A DNA stretch of 64,000 bases from Methylorubrum salsuginis (GTDB taxonomy: Bacteria; Pseudomonadota; Alphaproteobacteria; Rhizobiales; Beijerinckiaceae): NCBI RefSeq assembly GCF_900114375.1, contig NZ_FOSV01000008.1:62001-126000 (forward strand). Reading direction: 5' to 3'. The notes under the pieces were generated by a model. That model ran no database searches and was not told the origin of the DNA. It saw only the letters and a program-made list of their open reading frames with translations. Positions 28,805 to 36,982 of this stretch are shown in pieces (the stretch's first letter is position 1; each line of letters opens with the position of its first letter). Position numbers and translations under genes: made by a program.

Positions 28805-28907
28805 CTGATGTCCCTCTCCGAAGCGGGGCCGTCACGGCCCACGGGCGCCGGCAGACCGGCGCGTCGGCCGCCCCTGTAGCAGGGCCGGGGCCAGGGAGCA
28901 ATCAAGA

Positions 28908-28925
28908 CATAAAGATGTCTTTATG
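28908..28925. promoter_or_regulatory. palindromic operator upstream of ahcY, SahR-like
   Basis: CATAAAG-ATGT-CTTTATG has perfect 7-bp arms and is AT-rich in a GC-rich setting. It lies about 105 bp before the ahcY start, between ahcY and the divergent glycosyltransferase gene. SahR (ArsR family) sites of this shape control SAM-cycle genes in proteobacteria. Assignment to SahR is inference, and no regulator gene is nearby. Confidence 0.6.
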
Positions 28926-29033
28926 CGTTTGGAGCGATTCGCAACAGTTTGGCCGCGCCTCGGCCCACCGACCTGCGGATCGGACACGCGGCAGGCCTGT
29001 CCCTCCGCCCGACGGCGGCTTACGAAGCCGTGC

Positions 29034-30107
29034 ATGACTTGGTCGAGACTGTTGCGCCTGTTCCGGGGGCGATCGCGGGCCCCGGCGCAGAGCCGGATGC
29101 CGGGCTTCGACGAGGCCTATTACCGACGCGCCTATCCCGACGTGGCGCATTTTCCCGGGCCGCCGCTGCAGCACTATCTCCGGCACGGCTGGAAGGAGGG
29201 CCGCGATCCGAGCGCGGGCTTCGGCGGCGACGGCTACCTCGCGGCCAATCCCGACGTCGCGGCCGGCGGCCTCGATCCCCTGAGCCATTTCCTGGAGAGC
29301 GGATTGGCGGAGGGGCGGACCGGCTGGCAGAAGGATCCCGCGTCGCCCCCGCCCGTTCCGCGGCTCGAGACCGCGGGCCTCGCCCCGCCGCTGAAGGACT
29401 TCGTCGAGAACACGACGATCTTCATGTACTGGGTCAACCCCGAGGTCCGGGACCCTCCCGCGGCCCCGGCCTGGCGGGCGATCTATCCCCGGTTCAGGGT
29501 CTTTTCCGATCCGGACGTCCTGCCGCTCATGCCGGAAGCGTTCGTGCCGATCTTCACCTCGATCCGGCTCCCTGCCGCCAAGTCGGACATCGCGCGGTTC
29601 TTCCTCCTGCGCGCGCATGGCGGGCTGTACGTCGATGCCCATGTCGCCCCGACCGCGCCGTCCGACCTGATGGCGACGCTGAGCCGGCTCGAGGACCGTC
29701 ATCTCCTGCTCTTCGGCAAGGGCTGGCTCTTGCCGGAGCAGGGCGGCTTCGATCTGATGAACGGCGTTCTTGCGGCGCGGCGGGGCGCGCCGGAACTCGA
29801 CCGCGTCCTCGACCGGCAGATGCGCAATCTCCGGGATCACTGGGCGAAGGAGCGCGCCACCGGCGATCATGTCGGCTACGACCTGTTCGCTCTGACCGGG
29901 ACCGGCGTCGTCGTCGATGAATTCTTCGACTGGTCTCCCTCGCCTCCCCGCCTCAAGCCCGCCGCGCGCGACAGGGTGTTCGTGCATGTCATGCCGAACA
30001 ACACCGATTCCGGCTTCGAACTCTATTCGGGATATCGATACCGCAAGCCCAACCAGCACTGGAGCGAGAGCCAGCTTCGCGAGCGCCTCTTCCTCGACGC
30101 GGCCTGA
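29034..30107 (+). CDS. glycosyltransferase with DXD-type sugar-binding region
   Basis: This is a protein of about 357 residues. Its N-terminal part contains two copies of a short repeat common in bacterial glycosyltransferases (AYPDVA...PLQHYLRHGWKEGR and ANPDVA...PLSHFLESGLAEGR). The C-terminal part resembles the Gly_transf_sug/OCH1-like fold, with SDIARFFLLRAHGGLYVDAHV, where the DAH replaces the classic DXD metal motif. The nucleotide-sugar donor and acceptor are unknown, and no polysaccharide cluster surrounds it. The ATG was chosen because upstream in-frame sequence runs into the ahcY control region; a start 60 bases further in is also possible. Confidence 0.65.
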   Translation: MTWSRLLRLFRGRSRAPAQSRMPGFDEAYYRRAYPDVAHFPGPPLQHYLRHGWKEGRDPSAGFGGDGYLAANPDVAAGGLDPLSHFLESGLAEGRTGWQKDPASPPPVPRLETAGLAPPLKDFVENTTIFMYWVNPEVRDPPAAPAWRAIYPRFRVFSDPDVLPLMPEAFVPIFTSIRLPAAKSDIARFFLLRAHGGLYVDAHVAPTAPSDLMATLSRLEDRHLLLFGKGWLLPEQGGFDLMNGVLAARRGAPELDRVLDRQMRNLRDHWAKERATGDHVGYDLFALTGTGVVVDEFFDWSPSPPRLKPAARDRVFVHVMPNNTDSGFELYSGYRYRKPNQHWSESQLRERLFLDAA

Positions 30108-30137
30108 CGCCGGGCGGCGATCCCGCCCCCACGATCC

Positions 30138-31502
30138 TCAGGCGGCGCTTCGCCGGTCGAAGGCCGGGTCGGCGTCCGCCGTCTCCACCCGGTCGCGACC
30201 GTTGTGCTTGGCGGCGTAGAGCGCCGCGTCGGCCCGCGCCAGCAGGCCGTCGGCGCTCTCGCCCGCGATGCGCTCGGCGACGCCGAACGAGCAGGTCCGC
30301 TGCCCGACCCCCGGAAGCTCCGTCTCCGCCACGCGCCGGCGCATCGCCTCGGCCAGCCCCTGGGCCTCGGCGAGGCCGGTCGCCGGGCACAGGATCACGA
30401 ATTCCTCGCCGCCCCAGCGGCCGAGCCGGTCGCCCGCCCGCGCCTCGGCGCCGAGGGCGGCGGCGAGCGCCACCAGCACGGCATCGCCCACCGCGTGGCC
30501 GTGGCGGTCGTTGATCGCCTTGAAGTGATCGATGTCGGCCAGGATCAGGCTGAGGCCGGCCCCCTCCTCCCGCACCGCCTTCGCCAGCGCCTCGTCGAGG
30601 GCGCGGCGGTTGCCCAGGCCCGTCAACGGATCGGTGACGGCGAGGCGTTCGAGGTCGCGGGTGCGCTCCTCGACCCGCGCCTGGAGCGTGGCGTTCGCCT
30701 CTTGCAGGTCGCGCAGCAGGACGGCGTTGTCGTCGAAGGCGCGTCGCAGCCGGGCCGTCATCAGGTTGAACACGCCGGCCAGCAGGTGGAGTTCGTGATT
30801 GCCCCGCGACCGCAGCTGCAGCGGCCGGTCTCCGAGGGTACGGATGTCGAGCTGCGTCACGAAGCCGGCGATCTCGGCGAGCGGGCGGCCCACCATGCGG
30901 TGAACCACGATCGAGAAGATCGCCAGCAGCGCCAGGGTCTTCAAGAGCGAGTTGATCAGGATGACGATCAGCGTCTCCTTCACCTGATCGAGGGCGATGC
31001 CGTCGTTGGAGCGGACGATCCAGTGGCCGACCCGGTGCGGTCGGCGGTTCTCGTCATAGTAAACGAGGTCGAACCGGCGCTCGAACGGCCGGTCGAACAG
31101 GCTGGGCCAGCGCTGGCCGTCCTCCGACCCGCCGACGCTCTCCAAGAGCCCGCCATGCTCGTCCCGAACCTCGACGCCGGTGACGACCGGCATCTCGTCG
31201 ACGCCGCGCAGGATGCCGCGCAGCACGCCCTTGTTGAAGTTCCACAGGGCGTCGGCGAGCCCTTCGCCGAAAGTCCGCTCCATCGCCCGGACATCGGCCT
31301 CCAGGCGCCGATGCGCGCTGCGATATTCCATGGCGACCTGCGCGCCCGTCACCGCGACCGCGACCACGAGGTAGCAGCCGAGGATCACCCGCAGCAGGCG
31401 GGCGGCCAGCGAGCGCCCGAACAGCCGGCGCGCCGGGCCGGGCCGCGCGTCGGTCGAAGCCGGATCGGGGGGCGGGGCCGAGGCTGTCACGCGGTCTCCC
31501 AT
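30138..31502 (-). CDS. membrane diguanylate cyclase (HAMP-GGDEF)
   Basis: The 454-residue protein has two transmembrane segments (about 36-57 and 178-205) that frame a periplasmic sensor of about 120 residues. A HAMP linker, a coiled coil and a GGDEF domain follow. The active site reads RWGGEEF, and an inhibitory I-site RAGD lies five residues before it, so it should make c-di-GMP from two GTP under product inhibition. The metal-binding LADIDHFKAIND motif is intact. A periplasmic binding-like protein gene lies 114 bp upstream on the same strand and might feed a signal to the sensor domain. Confidence 0.9.
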   Translation of the reverse strand: MGDRVTASAPPPDPASTDARPGPARRLFGRSLAARLLRVILGCYLVVAVAVTGAQVAMEYRSAHRRLEADVRAMERTFGEGLADALWNFNKGVLRGILRGVDEMPVVTGVEVRDEHGGLLESVGGSEDGQRWPSLFDRPFERRFDLVYYDENRRPHRVGHWIVRSNDGIALDQVKETLIVILINSLLKTLALLAIFSIVVHRMVGRPLAEIAGFVTQLDIRTLGDRPLQLRSRGNHELHLLAGVFNLMTARLRRAFDDNAVLLRDLQEANATLQARVEERTRDLERLAVTDPLTGLGNRRALDEALAKAVREEGAGLSLILADIDHFKAINDRHGHAVGDAVLVALAAALGAEARAGDRLGRWGGEEFVILCPATGLAEAQGLAEAMRRRVAETELPGVGQRTCSFGVAERIAGESADGLLARADAALYAAKHNGRDRVETADADPAFDRRSAA

Positions 31503-31616
31503 GGTCGGATCGGTCGCGGCCCGTACCGGGTATACCGTATTCGAGGCGATACCTTAGCTTTACCTTGCCGGACCGTCACGCTTCAATCGACGGCTTTTCC
31601 ATGTCGCGGGCACGCC

Positions 31617-32483
31617 CTACTCGGTCGTCAGGAACGGCCCGTCATAGGCAGCACGAATCGTGCCGAGATCGCTCGGTTCCGCCCAGGCTTCGACGATCCG
31701 CCGAAAGGCCGGGCCCGGCCGCTCGGTCCGCAGGATCGCGTCGATCCGGGCGACGCGCGCCCGGCCCCAGGGGGTGTTCGGGCACATCACGCGGCTGAAC
31801 ACCGGCGGAGGCGCCTCGGCGAAGGGGAGCGCGGCGATGCCCTCCGGCCGGCCCAGGCTCTTCGCCTGATAGGTCGCGATGGCGGAATATTCGACGAGGT
31901 AGTCGAGTCGGTCGGCCAGCAGCATGCGGAATGCCTCGCTGAACTCCGAATGGAGGGTGGCCGGGCCGGCGTCGCGCAGGAGGGGGTCGATCCTGGGGCC
32001 GAGGCTGCGGTCCCGCAGGAAGCTCGTGCGCAGGCTCCGGTCCGCCAGCAGGACCGGCAGCGAGAGCGGCCCACGGGCTTCGAACCGCGCCCGCTCCGGA
32101 GCGTGGACGACGATCCTCAGGGGATAGAACATCGCCACCGGCAGCGAGAACACCGCGAAGGCCTCCCGTTCCGGCGTCTTCACGCCGCCGACGAAGCAGA
32201 GTTCGGTGCCGTCCTTGAGCGCGCTCACGACGCGGGGGAAGGGCGCGCGCAGGGTACGGGCCGGAGCTCCGAACAGGCGGTCGTCCAAGAGGTGGCGGAT
32301 GCGGTCGAAGATGCCGGCATCCCGGTCCTCGCCCTCCGCGATCATGAAGGGCGGCGCGTCGTAGACCGCCCAGGCCGGCGCCTCTTCGGCGCGGGCGCCG
32401 CCGGTCGCGACGAGGAACGCCGCGAGCAGGGCCGCGCGGCGGCGACCGGACCGGAAGAGGGAGAAGCAGCGTCGCGCCGACAT
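31617..32483 (-). CDS. periplasmic solute-binding-like protein (TIGR02285/SBP_bac_3 type)
   Basis: The 288-residue protein begins with an Arg-rich signal peptide (GRRRAALLAAFLVATGGARA, cleavage near residue 32). The mature part has the two-lobe pattern of class 3 extracellular binding proteins: an N-terminal YDAPPFMIAEGEDRDAGIFD, then ELCFVGGVKTPEREAFAVFS and a late EYSAIATYQAKSL. It matches the TIGR02285-like family of orphan binding proteins. No ABC permease or ATPase is encoded nearby. Its only same-strand neighbour downstream is the diguanylate cyclase, so a sensory rather than transport role is possible. The ligand is unknown. Confidence 0.68.
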   Translation of the reverse strand: MSARRCFSLFRSGRRRAALLAAFLVATGGARAEEAPAWAVYDAPPFMIAEGEDRDAGIFDRIRHLLDDRLFGAPARTLRAPFPRVVSALKDGTELCFVGGVKTPEREAFAVFSLPVAMFYPLRIVVHAPERARFEARGPLSLPVLLADRSLRTSFLRDRSLGPRIDPLLRDAGPATLHSEFSEAFRMLLADRLDYLVEYSAIATYQAKSLGRPEGIAALPFAEAPPPVFSRVMCPNTPWGRARVARIDAILRTERPGPAFRRIVEAWAEPSDLGTIRAAYDGPFLTTE

Positions 32484-32547
32484 GACCGGTCGAGTCGCAC
32501 CGAATTCGTCAACAGGCCGTTGCCGGCCAAGCTCGCCGCCGTATCGG

Positions 32548-34173
32548 TCAAGACGCCCCGTCGCGCAACGCCCGGCGAATGATCTTGCCCGTCGTGGTCA
32601 TCGGCAGGCTCTCGCGGAAGGTGAGCGCGCGGGGCACCTCGTGGGCGGAGAGGTTTTTTCGGGCGAAGGCGAGGATGTCCGCGGCGAGTTCCTCGGAGGG
32701 GACGAAGCCCTCGCGCGGGACGACGAAGGCCTTGACGATCTCGGTGCGCAGCGGATCGGGCACGCCGACCGCGGCGGCCAGCGCCACCGCCGGATGGCGC
32801 AGCAGGCAATCCTCGATCTCGGTCGGGCCGATGCGGTAGGCCGCCGAGGTGATGAGGTCGTCCTCGCGGCCGACGAAATGGATGTAGCCGTCGGCGTCGC
32901 GCCGCGCGGTGTCGCCGGTGAGCCACCAGCCGTCCCGGAATTTCTTGGCCGTCGCCTCGGGCTGCCGCCAGTAACCCAGGAACAGCACCGGATCGGGGGC
33001 CTTCACGGCGATCTCGCCGGGCTCGTCCACGCCGGCCTCGGTCCCGTTCGCTCGCAGCACCGCCACGCGGTGGCCCGGAACCGGACGGCCGGTCGAGCCG
33101 GGCCGCGCCACCCCGGCCCGGCGGCAGGCGGCGAGCACGAGGTTGCACTCGGTCTGGCCGTAGGCCTCGCCGATGGTGAGCCCGAGCGCGTCGCGGGCCC
33201 AGGCGAAGGTCTCGGGGCCGAGCGCCTCGCCCGCCGAGGCGATGTTCCTCAGCGCCAAGAGGTCGAAGCGCTCGCGGGGCGCGGGGACCGCGCGCAGCAT
33301 CCGCAGCGCCGTCGGCGGCAGGAAGGCGTGGCTGACCTTGAGCGCGGCCATCAGCCGGAACGCGTCCTCCGCCTCGAACCGGGCGGACAGGCGGGCCACC
33401 ACCGGCAGGCCGAGGCGCAGGCTCGGCATCACCACGTTGAGCAGGCCCCCGGCCCAGGCCCAGTCGGACGGCGTCCAGACCGGCCCGTCCTCGGGCCCTG
33501 GGAAGTCGTGCATCATGAGGAAGCCCGGCATGTGGCCGAGAAGCACGCGATGCCCGTGCAGCGCGCCCTTGGCCAGCCCGGTCGTGCCGGAGGTGTAGAT
33601 CATCAGCGCCGGATCGTCCGGCCCGGTTTCTTGCTGTGCGAATTCCTCCGGGTTTCCCGCGGTCTGGATGTCGTGGAGCGCTTCGGCCCCGTCCGCGGGG
33701 CCGTCGACGCTGATCACGAGCGTGAGGTCGGGCAGCGCGTCGCGGATCGGCGCGAGCTTGGCGAGCCCGGCCACGTCGGTGACGATCGCCCGCGCGCCGG
33801 AATCCGTGAGGCGGTAGCGCAGGGCCTCCGCCCCGAACAGGCCGGCGAGCGGCAGGGCGATCGCGCCGAGGCGATAGGCGGCCAGATGTGCCACGACCAC
33901 GTCGGCCGATTGCGGCAGCAGCACCGCGATCCGATCCCCCACGCCGATCCCGCGGGCCGAGAGGCCGGCGGCCAGCGCCAGCGAGCGCGCGCGCAGATCC
34001 CCGTGGGGGATCGTCGCCACCGTGCCGTCGGGGGCGACCTCGAGGATCGCCGGGCGCTCCGGCTCGGACAGCGCCCAGCGGTCGCAGACATCGGCTGCGA
34101 TGTTGTAGCGCCCGGGAATGTCCCAGCGGAATTGGTCGATCAGTGCGTCGTAACTGGCGGCCGGCTGCAGCAC
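32548..34173 (-). CDS. AMP-dependent acyl-CoA synthetase
   Basis: The 541-residue ANL-superfamily enzyme adenylates a carboxylic acid and transfers it to CoA. Motifs are the P-loop YTSGTTGLAKGAL, the A5 region EAYGQTECNLV, TGDTARRDADGYIHFVGREDD (A7/A8) and catalytic lysine in TTTGKIIRRALRD at the C-terminus. It resembles acetyl/medium-chain acyl-CoA synthetases of the AcsA/Mcs type; substrate chain length cannot be told. GTG was taken as the start because GAGGAA lies about eight bases upstream and homology-like sequence begins soon after. The upstream open frame overlaps other genes and is spurious. Confidence 0.87.
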   Translation of the reverse strand: MLQPAASYDALIDQFRWDIPGRYNIAADVCDRWALSEPERPAILEVAPDGTVATIPHGDLRARSLALAAGLSARGIGVGDRIAVLLPQSADVVVAHLAAYRLGAIALPLAGLFGAEALRYRLTDSGARAIVTDVAGLAKLAPIRDALPDLTLVISVDGPADGAEALHDIQTAGNPEEFAQQETGPDDPALMIYTSGTTGLAKGALHGHRVLLGHMPGFLMMHDFPGPEDGPVWTPSDWAWAGGLLNVVMPSLRLGLPVVARLSARFEAEDAFRLMAALKVSHAFLPPTALRMLRAVPAPRERFDLLALRNIASAGEALGPETFAWARDALGLTIGEAYGQTECNLVLAACRRAGVARPGSTGRPVPGHRVAVLRANGTEAGVDEPGEIAVKAPDPVLFLGYWRQPEATAKKFRDGWWLTGDTARRDADGYIHFVGREDDLITSAAYRIGPTEIEDCLLRHPAVALAAAVGVPDPLRTEIVKAFVVPREGFVPSEELAADILAFARKNLSAHEVPRALTFRESLPMTTTGKIIRRALRDGAS

Positions 34174-34289
34174 GGCATCGTTCCTCGACCCTCGCGGGGC
34201 TTCCGTCTCGCCGGACCCCGCGTCTCCTCGTTCACCGTGCGCCGGCTTCTCGCCGCGCGGGCCGGCCCGCCGCAACCCGGACCTTCGAC

Positions 34290-34901
34290 TCAGGCCTCGC
34301 TTTTCGGGAAGCCGCCGGCATGGACGAAGTCGGTGATCGGGCGGCGGGCGTTGGGGCGCTCCTTCTCCCGCTGCTCCTCGGTGAGGTCGGCCCAGGGCAC
34401 GGCACGGCCGACCGCGTAGGCGGCCTCGATCTTGTGGTGCTCCGGCACGTTCAGCACGCCCGGCGCGCGCTCGCGGTCGAACCCGCCCATGCCGTGGACG
34501 TGCCAGCCGAGGCGATTGGCCTGGAGCGCGAAGGCGAGCGAGGCCGCGCCCGCATCGAGCGAGTGGCTGGGGGCGGGCTTCAGCTCGTCGCCGACCTTCA
34601 TCCGGCTGTTCGAGACGAGGAACACCAGCGCGCCCGTATCCACCGCCCACTTGCGGTTGCCCGGCGTCAGCAGGTCGAGGAAGACCGGCCAGTCGGGCGT
34701 GTCGCGTAAGCTGTAGACGAAGCGCCAGGGCTGCGAGTTGTACGAGGAGGGCGACCAGCGCGCCGCCTCGAACATCCGCATCAGCTCGGCCTCCGGCACG
34801 GCCTCCCCGGTGAAGGCGCGGGGCGACCAGCGCTCCGTGAAGAGCGGCTCGATCGCGTGGTCGGGCGTGCGGGTGGTCGGGCGGTCGGTCTCGGTCGTCA
34901 C
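34290..34901 (-). CDS. nitroreductase family protein
   Basis: The 203-residue FMN-dependent oxidoreductase has the family start ERWSPRAFTGEAV, FMN-phosphate residues in this Arg-Ser segment, ARWSPSSYNSQPWRFVY, and the C-terminal YAVGRAVP loop. Such enzymes act as homodimers in the cytoplasm and reduce nitroaromatics, quinones or flavin-like substrates with NAD(P)H. A GTG start is preceded by CAGGAGA. A TetR regulator gene lies 66 bp upstream on the same strand, so both may be transcribed together from the operator-rich region before tetR. The substrate is unknown. Confidence 0.85.
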   Translation of the reverse strand: MTTETDRPTTRTPDHAIEPLFTERWSPRAFTGEAVPEAELMRMFEAARWSPSSYNSQPWRFVYSLRDTPDWPVFLDLLTPGNRKWAVDTGALVFLVSNSRMKVGDELKPAPSHSLDAGAASLAFALQANRLGWHVHGMGGFDRERAPGVLNVPEHHKIEAAYAVGRAVPWADLTEEQREKERPNARRPITDFVHAGGFPKSEA

Positions 34902-34967
34902 GTGCGCGCGGTCTCCTGTCTCGTCCGACAGAGGTAGGGCACCGCGCGGTGCGGTGCAAAAGGCCGG

Positions 34968-35564
34968 TCAGGCCTCGCTCCTCAAAAGGCCCGAGGCGAG
35001 ACAGCGGAACGCATCGATCGCCTTCGGCAGGACGGTGCGGGGCTCGTCGGCGGCGGCGACCCAGAGGGCGGCGTCGAGGGCCGCGCCGTTGATGAGTCGG
35101 GCCGCGGCCTCGGCATCGACCGGATGCAGGGTGCCCGCGTCGATCAGGGCCTGGATCGTCTCGGTCGTGGCCCGCAGGCAGGCGGTCTGGCCCGGCCAGC
35201 GCGAGGGATCGCCGAGCACCGCCGGCCCGTCGAGCAGCATGATCCGCTGAATCTCGGGCTCCAGCGCGAGTTCGATATAGGCGACGCATTCCTCCAGGAA
35301 GCCCGCCCACGGCGTCGCCGCCCGCTCGCGCGCAGCCCGCGCCTTCGCCACCATCTCGGCGTCGAGCTGTTCGATCACCGCGCGCAGCAGGCCCTTCTTG
35401 TCGCCGAAGTTGTGGTAGAGCGCCCCGCGCGTCAGCCCGACTGCTGCGGTCAGCTCGTCCATCGAGGCCGCGGCGAACCCCTTCTCGGCGAAGGCGTTTC
35501 GCGCCGCCAGCAAGAGCTTGGCCCGCGTCTCCTCCATCATCCGCACGCGCTGCCCGGCCGCCAT
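34968..35564 (-). CDS. TetR/AcrR family transcriptional regulator
   Basis: The 198-residue repressor has an N-terminal helix-turn-helix (about residues 14-60, with ASMDELTAAVGLTRGALYHNFGDKKGLL) and a C-terminal ligand-binding domain of normal length. The ATG chosen begins MAAGQRVRM; further upstream the frame runs through the operator repeats. It is divergent from ridA, with three matching palindromic sites in the 140-bp gap, so it most likely represses itself, the downstream nitroreductase gene and ridA. The ligand is unknown. Confidence 0.88.
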   Translation of the reverse strand: MAAGQRVRMMEETRAKLLLAARNAFAEKGFAAASMDELTAAVGLTRGALYHNFGDKKGLLRAVIEQLDAEMVAKARAARERAATPWAGFLEECVAYIELALEPEIQRIMLLDGPAVLGDPSRWPGQTACLRATTETIQALIDAGTLHPVDAEAAARLINGAALDAALWVAAADEPRTVLPKAIDAFRCLASGLLRSEA

Positions 35565-35583
35565 CGTGATCTCCGCCCGTTCG

Positions 35584-35651
35584 CATACACCGCGTATGCA
35601 AGTTGACATACGCACCGTATGCGAGCATGCCTCTCGCATACGGTGCGTATA
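35584..35651. promoter_or_regulatory. three-site operator array for the TetR/RidA divergon
   Basis: Three 15-bp palindromes of the form CATAC(N5)GTATG occur at 35584-35598, 35607-35621 and 35637-35651 (the last has one terminal mismatch). The second and third are also arms of an 18-bp perfect dyad, 35608-35625 against 35633-35650, with a 7-bp spacer. Spacing is 23 bp and 30 bp. Position between tetR and ridA implies binding by the adjacent TetR protein. Confidence 0.8.
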
Positions 35652-35704
35652 TGAAGCGCGCCGCGACGCCGGGGAAGGGCCCCGGCCATCGAGAGGATCG
35701 GATC

Positions 35705-36103
35705 ATGGGCAAGCGCGACGCGATCATCCCGCCCGGCCGCCAGGCGCTTTACGACAAGCACCGCTACTCCGCCGCGATCCGCTCCGGCGACCTGCTGTTC
35801 GTTTCCGGCCAAGTCGGCAGCCGTGAGGACGGCTCGCCCGAGCCGGACTACGCGACCCAGGTGCGCCGCGCCTTCGAGCGGCTCGACGCGGTGCTGCGGG
35901 AGGCGGGCTGCAGCTTCGACGACGTGGTGGACGTGACCACCTTCCACACCGACCCGGAGGCGCAGTTCGAGGCCCTGATGGCCGTGCGCGACACGATGAT
36001 CGGCGCCCCGCCCTATCCGAACTGGACCGCGGTCGGCGTGACGTGGCTCGCGGGCTTCGATTTCGAGATCAAGGTGATCGCCCGCATCCCGCAGGCGGCG
36101 TGA
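35705..36103 (+). CDS. RidA family (YjgF/YER057c/UK114) protein
   Basis: The 132-residue single-domain protein has the RidA-family pattern: YSAAIRSGDLLFVSGQVG near residue 22, QVRRAFERLDAVLREAGCSFDDVVDVTTF in the middle and a C-terminal FEIKVIARIP strand carrying the usual Arg. RidA proteins are trimers that hydrolyse reactive enamine/imine intermediates, although some subfamilies do other work. It is controlled from the operator array shared with tetR. Regulation by a dedicated TetR suggests a catabolic or detoxifying RidA paralogue rather than the housekeeping copy; this is inference. Confidence 0.85.
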   Translation: MGKRDAIIPPGRQALYDKHRYSAAIRSGDLLFVSGQVGSREDGSPEPDYATQVRRAFERLDAVLREAGCSFDDVVDVTTFHTDPEAQFEALMAVRDTMIGAPPYPNWTAVGVTWLAGFDFEIKVIARIPQAA

Positions 36104-36116
36104 TCGGGCGCGACCG

Positions 36117-36896
36117 TCAGCGCCGCGCCACGGCGATCAGGGCGGTCGAGGGCACGGGCAGGATCGGGCGCCCCGCCGCCATCCGGCGCATCTCGTCGAG
36201 GATCGCCGCCCGCTGGGCCTCGCTCAGGCGGGCCCAGTCCTGCGACATCCCGAACAGGGTCTCGGGCGCGTCGAGGGCGGCGACGTCGAGTTCGAAATCG
36301 TGGGTGACGAAGGTGATGTGCGGGTCGCGATAGCCCGCGGCGACGAGTTCGCGCGCGAAGTCCTCCGGATCGCTCAAGGCGAGCACACCCTCGGGCATCG
36401 GCATCCCCTCGATCTCGGGAAACAGCCGGCCCCGCACCTCGCTGAGCAGCAGGAACGTCGCCGCCCCGCCCCGCTGCCACGTGGCGACGACGCCGTACCC
36501 GCCACCCTTCGTCACCCGCGCCATCTCGGCGAGGCCCCGGCGCCAGTCGGGAAACAGGATCACGCCGAAGATCGAGAACACCGCCTCGAAACGCCCGTCG
36601 GGCAGGGCGAGCGCCTGCCCGTCCATCACCCGCGCCTCGACGTTCGGCAGGCCGGCTTCCGTAATCCGGGCGACCATGCCGGGGGAGAAGTCGGTCGCGA
36701 GCACCTGCGCGCCGGTCCGCGCCGCCGCCAGCGCGAGCGCCCCGGTGCCGGCGGCCACGTCGAGGACATGGGTCTCGGGCCCGAGCGGCACGTCCGCGAG
36801 CGCAGCCTCGGCGTAGCGCGCGGTGAAGGGGTGGGCGGTGGTGGCGTAATGCCGGGCGGCCGCGTCCCACCGTTCCGGATCGTCGTAGCCGCTCAA
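36117..36896 (-). CDS. class I SAM-dependent methyltransferase
   Basis: The protein of about 259 residues has the Rossmann-fold methyltransferase motifs: motif I HVLDVAAGTGALALAAA, motif II-like VLATDFSPGMV, and VMDGQALALPDGRFEAVFSIFGVILF. It resembles the UbiE/Methyltransf_11 group; the acceptor is unknown. TTG is preferred as the start because a strong GGAGGAGGG lies six bases before it. An ATG ten codons upstream is in frame but overlaps the palindrome shared with the divergent Rrf2 gene. It is tail-to-tail with ridA, with a 13-bp gap. Confidence 0.82.
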   Translation of the reverse strand: MSGYDDPERWDAAARHYATTAHPFTARYAEAALADVPLGPETHVLDVAAGTGALALAAARTGAQVLATDFSPGMVARITEAGLPNVEARVMDGQALALPDGRFEAVFSIFGVILFPDWRRGLAEMARVTKGGGYGVVATWQRGGAATFLLLSEVRGRLFPEIEGMPMPEGVLALSDPEDFARELVAAGYRDPHITFVTHDFELDVAALDAPETLFGMSQDWARLSEAQRAAILDEMRRMAAGRPILPVPSTALIAVARR

Positions 36897-36921
36897 CGTG
36901 GACCCTCCTCCATCATGTAAC

Positions 36922-36938
36922 TTCATGAGTATCGTGAA
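36922..36938. promoter_or_regulatory. imperfect palindrome between methyltransferase and Rrf2 genes
   Basis: TTCATGA-GTA-TCGTGAA matches in six of seven arm positions and is AT-richer than its surroundings. It lies about 25 bp above the methyltransferase TTG and 45 bp above the Rrf2 GTG. This is where an Rrf2 autoregulatory site would be expected. Confidence 0.45.
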
Positions 36939-36982
36939 AGGCCCCGCTTGCCAATCCGGCCCGGCATGGGAAGGATCGCGCC

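Noticed and set aside
28805..28907. Possible SAH riboswitch in the ahcY leader
   Set aside because: The leader is GC-rich and can fold, but I could not find the conserved core of the SAH riboswitch; the palindromic operator explains regulation more simply.
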